Numbered from the stretch's first letter, positions 20,215 through 28,376 are shown. The stretch is 64,000 nucleotides of DNA from Gimesia alba (GCF_007744675.1 NZ_CP036269.1:2459546-2523545); one strand, 5' to 3'. Translations and numbers: made by a program. The notes: a model not told the origin generated them from the sequence alone.

Positions 20215-21309
20215 ATGCCTCATCACGAACCATCTGAAATTTCTGACTCAGAATCAAAGTATTCCCGTCGTTTTGCATTGGGGGCCGCGTTTTGGAGCGG
20301 ACTTGCCGCCGTGCGCGGCTGGTGCGGAGCAAAGCCAGTCGAAGCAGCCGTTTCACATCCCGAACATGTAACACCGCAAACAAGGGCTGCGATTGAACGA
20401 GGTTTACGGTGGCTTGCATCTCGTCAGGTAACCGACGGCGGGTTTGGCAGACGCGGCTCTTATGCACGCAATGTCGGTGTCTGTGCACTGGCGGGGACGG
20501 CATTTCTGTCACACCGTGGGATGACGGGGCGCTATCGCCCTTCGATTCAGGCGTGCATCCGGTATCTCACCAGCAGGGCACAGAATGATGGCTTGATCGT
20601 CGAAGCAGATATCAAGACTCACGCACCACTCTACGGACATGGCTTTGCCACGCTGTTTCTCGGGCAGGTCTTCGGTGAGTCGTTCGACCCCCAAGTGCGT
20701 CATGTCTTAAAAGCAGCCACACAACTGATTTTGAATCTGCAGGACGAGCAGGGGGCCTGGTGTTACACTTCTGATCCTGAAGATGCCGACGTCTCGATTA
20801 CCACCTGTCAGATGCTGGCCCTGTTTTCTGCGCGACAGGCGGGTATTGGCGTGCCCCGATCTGCCATTGATCACAGTGTTGCATTTTTACGGCGGGCACA
20901 AAATCCGGATGGCGGATTTCGCTATCGATTGAGCGATCCTCCCGAGTCACTCTTTCCCCGCTCCGCAGCAGCGGTGGTCGCGTTGACCTGTGCCGGCCTG
21001 CAGGATGAGGAAGTCGTACAACGCGGTCGTGACTATCTGCGTCAGCCGCACCCGCCGCTCGAACTCTCGCCGGGACAGCTGGCGGAGTACCATTTCTACG
21101 GTCGCTTTTACGCAACCCATGCCGCCTGGCAGGCTGGGAAAAGTGAATGGGATCGATGGTATCCGACCGTTCGCGATGAATTGCTGGCACAGCAATCACC
21201 CGAGGGGGCCTGGCACGATGCCAATATCGGCGACGAATATGCAACCGCGATGGCGCTGATTGTATTACAGTTTCCGTATCGCAATGTGCCGCTCTTGGCG
21301 ATGCGATAA
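20215..21309 (+). CDS. Prenyltransferase/squalene-oxidase repeat protein, exported
   Basis: A 364-residue protein. Twin Arg in SRRFALGAAFW followed by a hydrophobic stretch and AKPVEA suggests Tat or Sec export. The body contains several alpha/alpha-toroid repeats of the squalene cyclase/prenyltransferase type, for example LRWLASRQVTDGGFG, LNLQDEQGAWCYTSDPE and LRRAQNPDGGFRYR. It is about half the length of a real squalene-hopene cyclase and I do not see the DxDD catalytic motif, so hopanoid synthesis is unlikely. These short forms are common in Planctomycetota and of unknown function. Confidence 0.85.
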   Translation: MPHHEPSEISDSESKYSRRFALGAAFWSGLAAVRGWCGAKPVEAAVSHPEHVTPQTRAAIERGLRWLASRQVTDGGFGRRGSYARNVGVCALAGTAFLSHRGMTGRYRPSIQACIRYLTSRAQNDGLIVEADIKTHAPLYGHGFATLFLGQVFGESFDPQVRHVLKAATQLILNLQDEQGAWCYTSDPEDADVSITTCQMLALFSARQAGIGVPRSAIDHSVAFLRRAQNPDGGFRYRLSDPPESLFPRSAAAVVALTCAGLQDEEVVQRGRDYLRQPHPPLELSPGQLAEYHFYGRFYATHAAWQAGKSEWDRWYPTVRDELLAQQSPEGAWHDANIGDEYATAMALIVLQFPYRNVPLLAMR

Positions 21310-21315
21310 ATTTCT

Positions 21316-21813
21316 TTAATAGAGCTGTGCTCTTAAATCGACGTCGTGATCCGGTTCTTTGGTTAAAAACAGATTATCGTTGAAACGATTTACAAAACCC
21401 AGGTTCACAAAGTGCGACACATAATATTGACCTGTGTCATTCGAAAAACGTCCGTTGATGTGGAAGGCCGCCGTCTGATTCTTTTTCAGGTCGAAGATTC
21501 TGCGCAGGTATGTTCCTCGCTCAGGACTGCCATGTTCCGTTTTGCTGTAGGTAAACCAGATTTCCAGATGATGTTCCTGCTGTTGAAACTGGAATGACCA
21601 GTATTGCTCCAGTTGATCAAGGCGTTTTGTGGTTTGCTGCAACCGAAAGCCTTCCCATTCGTAAGCGGTGATTTCATGCAGTAGGACTGGCGGAAGGGGG
21701 TGAGACGCGTCAGGTAGAAGCAGTTTGTGAGGGACTTTTTTTCGTTTTTCCGCTCCCGGCATGCCACGCGTTTTTTGAGTCCAAACCGTTTTAAAATGCT
21801 GAATCACGAGCAT
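21316..21813 (-). CDS. Hypothetical protein
   Basis: A 165-residue protein without signal peptide or membrane helix. The N-terminal 35 residues are basic (QKTRGMPGAEKRKKVPHK) and the rest is rich in Gln, Phe and His, with a beta-like C-terminal half. No known family recognised. It is convergent with the squalene-repeat gene and stops six bases from it. The coding potential is supported by length and protein-like composition only. Confidence 0.55.
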   Translation of the reverse strand: MLVIQHFKTVWTQKTRGMPGAEKRKKVPHKLLLPDASHPLPPVLLHEITAYEWEGFRLQQTTKRLDQLEQYWSFQFQQQEHHLEIWFTYSKTEHGSPERGTYLRRIFDLKKNQTAAFHINGRFSNDTGQYYVSHFVNLGFVNRFNDNLFLTKEPDHDVDLRAQLY

Positions 21814-21881
21814 TGTATTGCAATCAGAGATCTATGAGATGAAAAAATCTTTTCTGTTTGACACAGCCGAAGCGACTCGGT

Positions 21882-23231
21882 TCACTGGGCACCGAGATTC
21901 ACGGTTGTGTTCTGCTTTTGATTCCCCAAGTAGGGCTTCAGCTCATCCAGTCTGACTCCGGTATTTCTGGCGGGTGAAGTGAGACGCAACTGGTAATCAT
22001 CCATCGAATAGCCGCCTGGGTTTTTGAATAACGGGTTGGCAAGGAGATCACCCGCTCCCCGGACACCCTGTTGAGGCGTGCCACCATACCAGAGGTTGTG
22101 GTGAAATTCAATCTGTGCGAGTGGTTCCTGGATGCTGGTTAAAGGGGCGCGGCCTGTTTGCTGAAAAATGTTGTTGATGATGCGGGACTGTTGATGGCCA
22201 TTGTCTGCATCAATCATGAGCAGGGGACCCGTTGAGCCATACGCGGTGTTGTGTGCGATGAGGGTCTGCTTTAATCCACCCCCTCGTTGATAACTGCCTG
22301 AATAAATGGCGAAATGATTATCGATTAAAATATTGCCGATGATGGTGTTGTTCGAGGATGGGTTAGAATAACCACGGTAGTTTTCATTGGCGATTTGAAT
22401 GCCGGACGCCGGGTGATCGAAACGGTAAAATTTCTTGTCCTTTGTCGAGTAGACCAGATTGCGACTGACCAGGGTGTTGGTAGTATTATCCAGATAAACG
22501 TTCACAGAGAAATTGTCAGAGACCGTATTTCCTTCAATGACGCCTTTGTCGGAAAGGTAGAGGCCGATCCCTTCGCCGAAGCAGCGGGAAACCCTGTTAT
22601 TTCTGATCGTGATATTTTTTGAAAGCCCGGCACCCAAACCGAAGCTCCAGCTGGTATGCTGATTTCCCGCATTCATCAGGACACAGTGGGAAACGATGTT
22701 GTTTTCGAACAGAAGATCACGAACCGGATCTTCAAGACTGTTAAAACCGGCGTAGATGCTGCTGTACTGGCAGTTTTGAATCTGATTTCCGATGACATTC
22801 ACGTCATGAATTCGACTTCCCGGGCCCCAGAGGCAGATCCCGTTTTTACTTGCGTTGCGCACTGTCAGCCCCTGGATCTGCACATGATGCGCGAGCACAT
22901 TGATCAAGCTGGTATCGGGGGGCGTCTGGCGTCCGTCAATGATGACTTCTTCACCCGGGAAGGCGCGCAGTGTGATCAATTTTCCCGGGCGTCCGGAAAA
23001 AATCAGGTTGATGGAACGCGACTGGGGATAAGTGCCCTTGCGGAGAATCACCGCGTCTCCCGGTTGTCTTGCGTTTCGCAGCCCACATGAAATGGAGCGG
23101 AACGGTTGACTCTGTGTGCCGGGAAAGTTGTCATTCCCCGTTGTGGCGACGTAATAGTCTTTCGCAACGGAAACGTTCGAAACCAGTAGCAGGAAACTGA
23201 CTGTCAGGCTGAGGCTGTTTCTAGGACTCAA
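21882..23231 (-). CDS. Secreted right-handed parallel beta-helix protein
   Basis: A 449-residue protein with a signal peptide (about 1-23). The N-terminal region has the DUF1565-like opening YYVATTGNDNFPGTQSQPF. Parallel beta-helix rungs follow with repeated asparagine-ladder segments such as NITIRNNRVSRC, KGVIEGNTVSDN and NTIIGNILIDN. This fold is used by polysaccharide lyases, glycosidases and epimerases, and by adhesins. No clear lyase catalytic pattern is seen. The gene is followed closely upstream by a DUF4350-type gene on the same strand (gap 16 bases), so the two likely form an operon. Confidence 0.88.
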   Translation of the reverse strand: MSPRNSLSLTVSFLLLVSNVSVAKDYYVATTGNDNFPGTQSQPFRSISCGLRNARQPGDAVILRKGTYPQSRSINLIFSGRPGKLITLRAFPGEEVIIDGRQTPPDTSLINVLAHHVQIQGLTVRNASKNGICLWGPGSRIHDVNVIGNQIQNCQYSSIYAGFNSLEDPVRDLLFENNIVSHCVLMNAGNQHTSWSFGLGAGLSKNITIRNNRVSRCFGEGIGLYLSDKGVIEGNTVSDNFSVNVYLDNTTNTLVSRNLVYSTKDKKFYRFDHPASGIQIANENYRGYSNPSSNNTIIGNILIDNHFAIYSGSYQRGGGLKQTLIAHNTAYGSTGPLLMIDADNGHQQSRIINNIFQQTGRAPLTSIQEPLAQIEFHHNLWYGGTPQQGVRGAGDLLANPLFKNPGGYSMDDYQLRLTSPARNTGVRLDELKPYLGNQKQNTTVNLGAQ

Positions 23232-23247
23232 TGATCATCTCCATTCA

Positions 23248-24585
23248 TTATTTATTTTTGCTCAACAGCCAGGTGATGACGTCGTTCATAAACAAGACGC
23301 TGTCTTTTCCCCAGTAGGTTGTACGGGCTGGATTTCGGGAGACACCGCTCAGACGGATTCCCTCTTGCGTACCCATCAAGCCTGCCGCCATACCTTCTGC
23401 AAGTACAATAATTTTTCCGCCCTCTTTCACTTGCTGATATGCGGCAAACGCTTCTGCCGGTTTGCCCGCCTGATCAAGTTGAAATGCAAAAGAGGTGCCT
23501 CCTGTAACCGCGCGGCCGCCACTATAGGGGAGTTCGCGATCAGACGCATTGATCAAACCTGCTTTTGCCATCGCGCCGCAGTTGTGCAGATAGGGAAGAT
23601 CGTCGGTCAGTTTCATTCCAAACGGGGCAAGGATCTGATTGACTTGCGTTTGTGCAAGTGACATGCGTCGTTCTTCATCCATCACCAGCAAGAGTGCTCC
23701 CCCATTCTGAACAAACTGGATGATGGCCTGCTGCTCGTCTTTTGAGAAGGCCTTCGCAGGTCCCCGTAAATAGAGCAGGTCTACTTGTTTCAACAGATCT
23801 TCTGTTAGTGACTGACTGGAGTTTTGAACTAGAAACTTTTGTTTCTTGGACATTTCATCCAGACCGACGGCCGGTCGTTCGCCATGCATCAGGTCGTAGA
23901 GCAGGACAGGAGTGTTGGCTGCATTCTGAGCTTCCTTTTTCGCAACCGCGGGTTTGATCATCCGCATGTTGGGACTCAGCCGCGTGAACTGCAGACTGTG
24001 GAACGTGACATCGGCGTTGGTATATAACCCCACCCGATCCGTTTGAGGCAGTTTCCAGACCTCGTGCAGAGAGAGAGACTCAGGGTTGCCTTGCCAGTTG
24101 AATAAAGGGCGTCCATCCAACTCGGCAGCGATGGATGCTTTGTTTTGGTTCAGATCGACTTCGATGATAAGACGATAAGGGTGATTATTTTTTAAGGTGC
24201 CTGGTTTGCGCGTGGTCTGATTGTTCCGCGCCAGTTTGCCGTCGATCAGACCAATGCCGTGCGCTTCTCCCTGAAACAGAGACAGGTTTAACAGGCACTG
24301 ACGGGAGCCGACAGGGAGTATCACTCCGATTGACTGATCTCCTGACTTTCGGGTGAATTCGATCGTGACGGAATAACTGCCGGCAACGTTCATCGGCAGC
24401 ATCAGCCGAGCGTTTTTTCCGGAAACGGTTAACTGCCTGTCTGTTTTAGTCCAGTTACCAGAGATCTGAGCCAATTTGAGATCCAGCATGGGAATCAGAT
24501 TCTGTCCTGCTGTTTGCGCAACAAGTGTGCTGGTTGTGAAACCAAACAGTAGCAGCGACAGCAGGGTTCTAAAGCAGACAGACAT
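23248..24585 (-). CDS. Secreted protein with DUF4350/GldG-like domain
   Basis: A 445-residue protein with a signal peptide (cleavage after about TLVAQ). An N-terminal beta-sandwich-like region of about 190 residues looks like a family-16-type carbohydrate or LamG-like fold (LNLSLFQGEAHGIGLIDG). The C-terminal half has the glutamine-amidotransferase-like DUF4350/GldG pattern (VDLLYLRGPAKAFSKDE, FVQNGGALLLVMDEERR) without a catalytic Cys. It is cotranscribed upstream of the beta-helix gene, so both may act on the same polymer outside the cytoplasm. Confidence 0.75.
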   Translation of the reverse strand: MSVCFRTLLSLLLFGFTTSTLVAQTAGQNLIPMLDLKLAQISGNWTKTDRQLTVSGKNARLMLPMNVAGSYSVTIEFTRKSGDQSIGVILPVGSRQCLLNLSLFQGEAHGIGLIDGKLARNNQTTRKPGTLKNNHPYRLIIEVDLNQNKASIAAELDGRPLFNWQGNPESLSLHEVWKLPQTDRVGLYTNADVTFHSLQFTRLSPNMRMIKPAVAKKEAQNAANTPVLLYDLMHGERPAVGLDEMSKKQKFLVQNSSQSLTEDLLKQVDLLYLRGPAKAFSKDEQQAIIQFVQNGGALLLVMDEERRMSLAQTQVNQILAPFGMKLTDDLPYLHNCGAMAKAGLINASDRELPYSGGRAVTGGTSFAFQLDQAGKPAEAFAAYQQVKEGGKIIVLAEGMAAGLMGTQEGIRLSGVSRNPARTTYWGKDSVLFMNDVITWLLSKNK

Positions 24586-24736
24586 GGAGCATTCCCTTGA
24601 TGAATCCGATTTTTTAGATGTGTACTAAAAGCATAACGATTTGAGTTCGGCTTTGATTGCAGCTTTTTTGAGAAAATGCAGGTATTCTGTTTTTTTAAAA
24701 AGAGAGAACGTATGCGAGGAGACTTCTGTCATAATT

Positions 24737-24778
24737 CAGTTTTACATGTCGTAGCAGCGCGGTTAAACTGAGTTTTTC
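24737..24778 (+). terminator. Hairpin with U-run upstream of the sigma-factor gene
   Basis: CAGTTTTAC (24737-24745) pairs with GTTAAACTG (24762-24770) with one mismatch, followed by a T-run. It may be a terminator or attenuator in the leader of the ECF sigma gene at 24833. No plus-strand gene lies immediately upstream, which makes a leader function more likely. Confidence 0.4.
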
Positions 24779-24832
24779 ATTTCTCTGCGGTTCTGTCTGC
24801 AGACATCGTGTCACAGGATCAATGGTTTCAAC

Positions 24833-25321
24833 GTGCCCGAAAATCAACGTAGCGATGATCGACAGCTGATTCAGTCGGGCTATCGTTACGCCGTCTCACT
24901 TTCGCATAACAGACACGATGCCGAAGATCTGATTCAGCAGGCCTGTTTGAAGGTGTTAAGTCAACGGGGGACATTGGTCGGTAAAAGTTATCTGTTTGCG
25001 GCAATTCGAAATTTGTTTTATGACAGTTTGCGAAAACGCCAGCGGATCGAAAATGAACCACTCTCCAGTGAATCAGTGGCAGATACTGCCACTTCGCATA
25101 CAAATATCGTTGAGCAAAAAATTGATCTGGCAGAAATTCTGTCATGCCTGCGCGTAGAAGAACGCGAAGTATTATTTCTGCAGGTTGTGGAAGGTTATAC
25201 AGCCCAGGAGATCAGCACGCTGACACAGCAGCCGCGTGGAACGGTGTTGAGTCTGCTTTCCAGAGCCAGGCAGCGTATCCAGCAACGTTACGATCTGGAT
25301 CAGATACTGGAGTCAAAATGA
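24833..25321 (+). CDS. ECF-family RNA polymerase sigma factor
   Basis: A 162-residue sigma-70-family protein starting at GTG. Region 2 contains HDAEDLIQQACLKVL and region 4 contains the helix-turn-helix GYTAQEISTLTQQPRGTVLSLLSRARQ. There is no region 1 or 3, so it is an extracytoplasmic-function type. The stop overlaps the ATG of the next gene by ATGA, giving strict translational coupling with a membrane protein that I interpret as its anti-sigma factor. Confidence 0.92.
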   Translation: MPENQRSDDRQLIQSGYRYAVSLSHNRHDAEDLIQQACLKVLSQRGTLVGKSYLFAAIRNLFYDSLRKRQRIENEPLSSESVADTATSHTNIVEQKIDLAEILSCLRVEEREVLFLQVVEGYTAQEISTLTQQPRGTVLSLLSRARQRIQQRYDLDQILESK

Positions 25322-25974
25322 GTAAGCCGTCGTACGAATCCGAAATTCGAAATTTCTATACAGAAATGGAACTGGAGCCCGAAACGGTCGAACGTTTGCT
25401 GGACGCTATTCCGTTTGCCGCGGCTGCAAAACGCTGGAAACGAATTGCGATCGCGGCTTCAATAGGACTGGCGGCAATGTTGTTGCTGACTGTCAGTCTG
25501 CTGCTTTCCAGTTTCAAATCAGAATCCCGGCAGATCAGCCCGGTGGACCATCGTGAAACGGATTCCGAACAAAGTGCAGTGATTCCCGATGTGAAAAAAT
25601 CCGTTTCAGCGCAGTCGGTTCAACCAGAAAAACAGCCGCTCGCTTCGCCCGTAGAATATCGGCTGGTCGCATTTCGCAGTCATAATAACCAATGTCCGCA
25701 CTGTCGCGCGACGGGGCAGGTCTTTCGAGAATTGACGGAATCGCTGGATGAGCCGACGATTGAAACGCAGGAATTTGATTTGAGCGACCCTGCCGCACGC
25801 GCGGAGACACAACAGCGAATTGAGGAATGGAAACTGAATCCGATTATTGATGGACGCAGTGAAACTGCATTTATCGCCTTGACTGATGCGAACGGACGCA
25901 TGATCCAGGAATTCAAACCTTCTCAAGGAACTGGTGGGATCGCAAAACAGATTCGAAAAATACTCGATCGATAG
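25318..25974 (+). CDS. Putative anti-sigma factor with periplasmic thioredoxin-like CPHC domain
   Basis: A 218-residue protein overlapping the sigma stop codon (ATGA at 25318). Residues 1-40 form a small cytoplasmic part, 42-65 a membrane helix, and 112-218 a thioredoxin-like domain with CPHC at 126-129 (NNQCPHCRATG). The cytoplasmic part is short for an anti-sigma domain but includes the helical pattern ELEPETVERLLDAIP. Operon position, topology and CxxC together suggest that the sigma factor is released when the external thiols change state. No standard zinc anti-sigma HxxxCxxC motif is visible, so the anti-sigma role is inference from context. Confidence 0.75.
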   Translation: MSKPSYESEIRNFYTEMELEPETVERLLDAIPFAAAAKRWKRIAIAASIGLAAMLLLTVSLLLSSFKSESRQISPVDHRETDSEQSAVIPDVKKSVSAQSVQPEKQPLASPVEYRLVAFRSHNNQCPHCRATGQVFRELTESLDEPTIETQEFDLSDPAARAETQQRIEEWKLNPIIDGRSETAFIALTDANGRMIQEFKPSQGTGGIAKQIRKILDR

Positions 25975-26007
25975 GATCGCACGTTCCGTTTTTCAGAATG
26001 GCGCATT

Positions 26008-26754
26008 ATGCAAATTTTATCAGATATCAATACCGCATTTGAGCTGGAAGAGCAGCAGCCTCAAATTGCCTTTTTGCCAATCGGGGCAACCGAACAGCAT
26101 TCGCGTCATTTGCCGCTGGCGACGGATACGATTCTGGCCAATCAACTCTCCAGAACGATTCTGGAGCAGCTCGACTGGCCCGGTTCAGTCTTTTTGCTGC
26201 CCACGCTCCCTGTATCTTCTTCCGAAGAGAATACCGGCTACCGCGGGACGATCAGTTTTACTCCGCTTACGATGCGATCCATTATTCGAGATATCTGGGA
26301 CTCACTGTCTCAATCCGGGATTCAGAAATTGATTGTCTGCCCCTGGCATGGAGGAAATTTTATTCTCAAACCGATCATTCGGGAATTGAATTGTGAGAAA
26401 CAACTGTGCCATCTGTTTTATCTCAATCCCTGGGAGCAGGTCCCTCAATCTGTCTATGAGCAGTTTGCTCATGGGTTCGAAGTGCACTGTGGCGATGTCG
26501 AAACTTCGTTAATGTTAGCGCTTTGTCCCGAACATGTGAAAGAAGAACGAGTCGATAATCCCACTCCCCATTTTAAAGCGCCCCTGCAGGACATGTGGTC
26601 GATGAAAACGCTCTCTAGCGGAGAAGGGCACACGGGGCATCCGACACAGGCGACCGCGGCCAAAGGCGAAGTCTTTAAACAGGCGGTCATAGAGCACTCG
26701 GTTCGCTATCTGCAGGAGTTGCTGGAGCTGTCACAACAGTACCCGACGTATTAG
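26008..26754 (+). CDS. Creatininase-family amidohydrolase
   Basis: A 248-residue cytoplasmic protein with the family fingerprint: PIGATEQHSRHLPLATD near residues 26-42 (metal ligands Glu, His, Asp), VCPWHGGNF near 110 (His), and HCGDVETSLMLA near 155 (Glu). The family includes creatinine amidohydrolase, the FAPy deformylase ArfB and the peptide-modifying MftE, so the substrate cannot be told from the sequence. It follows the anti-sigma gene by 33 bases and may be its last operon member. A ~430-base gap separates it from the tRNA array. Confidence 0.85.
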   Translation: MQILSDINTAFELEEQQPQIAFLPIGATEQHSRHLPLATDTILANQLSRTILEQLDWPGSVFLLPTLPVSSSEENTGYRGTISFTPLTMRSIIRDIWDSLSQSGIQKLIVCPWHGGNFILKPIIRELNCEKQLCHLFYLNPWEQVPQSVYEQFAHGFEVHCGDVETSLMLALCPEHVKEERVDNPTPHFKAPLQDMWSMKTLSSGEGHTGHPTQATAAKGEVFKQAVIEHSVRYLQELLELSQQYPTY

Positions 26755-27183
26755 GAATTTTCAATTTTCAAAATTAATCTCAAGTTTTCTGAAATAAAAC
26801 AGATCCCTCGCGCATCATAAAAAATATGAGAATGTTTCAAAAACAGGCGAACCGTTTTCTTGATCACGCCTCTATGTAGGCAGACCGTTTATAAAACACC
26901 GAACACTTTTTAAAACTACGGGATTTCATCTTCCATGTTTGTTTATCTGCTTTCAACCAATTTCGAAGCCAATGCGAAAAGCGATTTGAATGCCGGCCTC
27001 CCGGCTGAAACATTGCTCATGCTCGGGTTGCGCTGTTGACATCTGGTTGAATTGGAGAACCTTTCAATCACCCGGTGTCGCAAGGCAGCGGGTTTTTTCG
27101 TGTCTTTCGCAAACAGCGAAATTAATTTTACAACATCTTTGTACTGCTTTGATCGCTCTGCGATCGGGGTACGTACTTGACTC
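26755..27183. other. Intergenic region before the tRNA array
   Basis: A 429-base gap. I see no gene. It contains a hairpin-plus-T-run terminator candidate at 27070-27098, a small stem GCCGG/CCGGC near 26993-27006 and a D-arm-like hairpin GGTT/AACC at 27044-27060. It must also hold the promoter of the tRNA cluster. Confidence 0.5.
27070..27098 (+). terminator. Intrinsic terminator candidate before the tRNA array
   Basis: ACCCG-g-TG pairs with CA-g-CGGGT (27070-27093) and a run of six T follows. It would end transcription from the sigma/creatininase operon and insulate the tRNA cluster. Confidence 0.55.
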
Positions 27184-27256
27184 GGCCCGTTCAACTTCTG
27201 GTGAGGTTACCGGCCTTTCACGTCGGGTAGGTTGGGTTCGAATCCCACACGGGTCA
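27184..27256 (+). tRNA. tRNA-Glu(UUC)
   Basis: Acceptor GGCCCGT/ACGGGTC, anticodon stem CCGGC/GTCGG around loop CTTTCAC, T-loop TTCGAAT, A73. One T-stem mismatch (U49-C65). The 3' CCA is not encoded, as in all tRNAs of this array. Confidence 0.88.
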
Positions 27257-27331
27257 CTTTCGTTTTTGATTAAGGAGTTAATGTCATGGATTCTGTATTT
27301 CATTCTAAACGCACGGCCCCCGTCTCCTTTC

Positions 27332-27403
27332 GGGGTCGTGGTGTAATGGCAGCATTACTGGCTTTTAACCAGTCAGGTGGGGGTTCGAGTCCCTCCGACC
27401 TCA
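27332..27403 (+). tRNA. tRNA-Lys(UUU)
   Basis: Acceptor GGGGTCG/CGACCTC, anticodon stem ACTGG/CCAGT with loop CTTTTAA, T-loop TTCGAGT, A73. Second member of the array. Confidence 0.93.
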
Positions 27404-27426
27404 TTTTGAAATTCGAATAAAACTCG

Positions 27427-27499
27427 GCCTCGGTCGTCTAAGTTGGTAAGACATCGCACTTGTAATGCGACAACGTAGGTTCGACTCCCACCGGAGGCT
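27427..27499 (+). tRNA. tRNA-Thr(UGU)
   Basis: Anticodon stem TCGCA/TGCGA with loop CTTGTAA, T-loop TTCGACT. The acceptor GCCTCGG/CGGAGGC has one G-G mismatch, the T-stem has an A-C mismatch, and base 73 is U. Somewhat imperfect pairing. Confidence 0.83.
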
Positions 27500-27532
27500 C
27501 TTTGGTAATTTTGAAAATAGGAAAACCAATCA

Positions 27533-27603
27533 GCGCCCATGATGTAACGGCAGCCTACTGTCTTGCCATGGCGGAAGTGCGGGTTCGACTCCCGCTGGGC
27601 GCT
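27533..27603 (+). tRNA. tRNA-Gly(GCC)
   Basis: Acceptor GCGCCCA/TGGGCGC, T-stem GCGGG/CCCGC, U73 as expected for Gly. Anticodon loop TTGCCAT in a stem CTGTC/GGCGG with two G-U pairs. Confidence 0.88.
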
Positions 27604-27614
27604 CTTAATTTTAA

Positions 27615-27689
27615 CAGGGTGTGGGGAAGTCTGGCTAACCCGCGTGTTTTGGAAGCACGAGACCACTGGTTCAAATCCAGTCACCCTGA
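27615..27689 (+). tRNA. tRNA-Pro(UGG)
   Basis: Acceptor CAGGGTG/CACCCTG with C1-G72 and A73, the expected Pro identity. Anticodon stem CGTGT/GCACG with loop TTTGGAA. Confidence 0.92.
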
Positions 27690-27728
27690 CTCCGCGAATC
27701 GCGGGATGAGAAAAGAGAAAATCAATAA

Positions 27729-27803
27729 TGCGGTGGTACTCGTGTTGGTACGGGTGGGCGACTGTTAATCGCTTTGACGCAGGTTCGATTCCTGCCACCG
27801 CAG
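27729..27803 (+). tRNA. tRNA-Asn(GUU)
   Basis: Acceptor TGCGGTG/CACCGCA (U1-A72), G73, fully paired T-stem GCAGG/CCTGC, anticodon loop CTGTTAA. Matches Asn identity. Confidence 0.93.
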
Positions 27804-27836
27804 CTTGAGGGAAAGGAGCGATTTTTTCCCAAACAG

Positions 27837-27907
27837 ACGCCTCTGGTGTAACGGCAGCATTACCGGTTCCAACCCGGTGGATCAGGGTTCAAATCCTTGG
27901 GGGCGTG
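27837..27907 (+). tRNA. tRNA-Trp(CCA)
   Basis: Acceptor ACGCCTC/GGGGCGT (A1-U72), G73, anticodon stem ACCGG/CCGGT around TTCCAAC, T-loop TTCAAAT. Matches Trp identity. Confidence 0.93.
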
Positions 27908-27924
27908 CTTAGTAGATTTAATCC

Positions 27925-27998
27925 GGCTCGGTAGGCAACTGGCAGACCACTTTGGTTTAGAACCAAAGATGCTGTGGGTTCGAATCCCACTCGAGCTA
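27925..27998 (+). tRNA. tRNA-Leu(UAG) with short variable loop
   Basis: Anticodon stem TTTGG/CCAAA with loop TTTAGAA gives UAG. D-region resembles Leu tRNAs (GGCAACTGGCAGACC) and base 73 is A as LeuRS needs. The variable region is only about six bases (GATGCT), whereas bacterial tRNA-Leu normally has a long class II arm. Confidence 0.83.
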
Positions 27999-28011
27999 CT
28001 GAAAACAATAC

Positions 28012-28086
28012 GTCCTCGCGGAGCAGTCCGGAGTGCTCGTCTGCCTGTCACGCAGAAGGTCGTGGGTTCAAATCCCATCGGGGACG
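28012..28086 (+). tRNA. tRNA-Asp(GUC)
   Basis: Acceptor GTCCTCG/CGGGGAC, D-stem GAGC/GCTC, anticodon stem TCTGC/GCAGA with loop CTGTCAC, G73 as expected for Asp. Confidence 0.93.
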
Positions 28087-28095
28087 CTTAAATCC

Positions 28096-28173
28096 GGCGC
28101 GGTATGCAAACTGGTAAAGCAACGAAACTTAAAATTTCGTGATTGTCTGCGGGTTCGACTCCCGCCCGCGCTA
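28096..28173 (+). tRNA. tRNA-Leu(UAA) with short variable loop
   Basis: Acceptor GGCGCGG/CCGCGCT, anticodon stem CGAAA/TTTCG with loop CTTAAAA, T-stem GCGGG/CCCGC, A73. The variable region is nine bases (TGATTGTCT) with no obvious stem, short for tRNA-Leu. Confidence 0.85.
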
Positions 28174-28192
28174 CTGACACCTTTCATAAACT

Positions 28193-28273
28193 GCGTTGGC
28201 TGGGCATTGGCGAGCCCAAGTGGCTGTAACCCACCCGCTTCACGCTGTGGCGGTTCAACTCCGTCCCAACGCA
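28193..28273 (+). tRNA. tRNA-Tyr(GUA)
   Basis: Acceptor GCGTTGG/CCAACGC, A73, D-stem GGGC/GCCC, anticodon loop CTGTAAC, a 13-base class II variable region, and T-stem GGCGG/CCGTC. Confidence 0.9.
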
Positions 28274-28284
28274 CTTTGAAATAT

Positions 28285-28367
28285 GGCCAAGTGGCGAAAC
28301 TGGTAGACGCGCGACTCTCAGAAAGTCGTTCCCACGGGGATTGCGAGTTCGAATCTCGCCTTGGCTA
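28285..28367 (+). tRNA. tRNA-Leu(CAG), class II
   Basis: Acceptor GGCCAAG/CTTGGCT, A73, anticodon stem CGACT/AGTCG with loop CTCAGAA, and a normal long variable arm with stem CCC/GGG (about 14 bases). It contrasts with the two short-arm Leu tRNAs in the same array. Confidence 0.92.
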
Positions 28368-28376
28368 CTTTTTTGA

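Noticed and set aside
20215..21309. Hopanoid or sterol cyclase
   Set aside because: Only the helical repeat is present. The protein is about half the needed length, I see no DxDD acid motif, and it carries an export signal.
27044..27060. D-arm-like hairpin (GGTT...AACC) before the tRNA array
   Set aside because: No acceptor, anticodon or T-arm can be placed around it. The sequence behind it is better explained as a terminator hairpin.
27373..27798. Minus-strand open frame of 141 codons across the tRNA array
   Set aside because: It runs through four tRNA genes antisense. Its protein-like look (VGGTRTPT, GFEPV) is the usual artefact of translated antisense tRNA T-arms.
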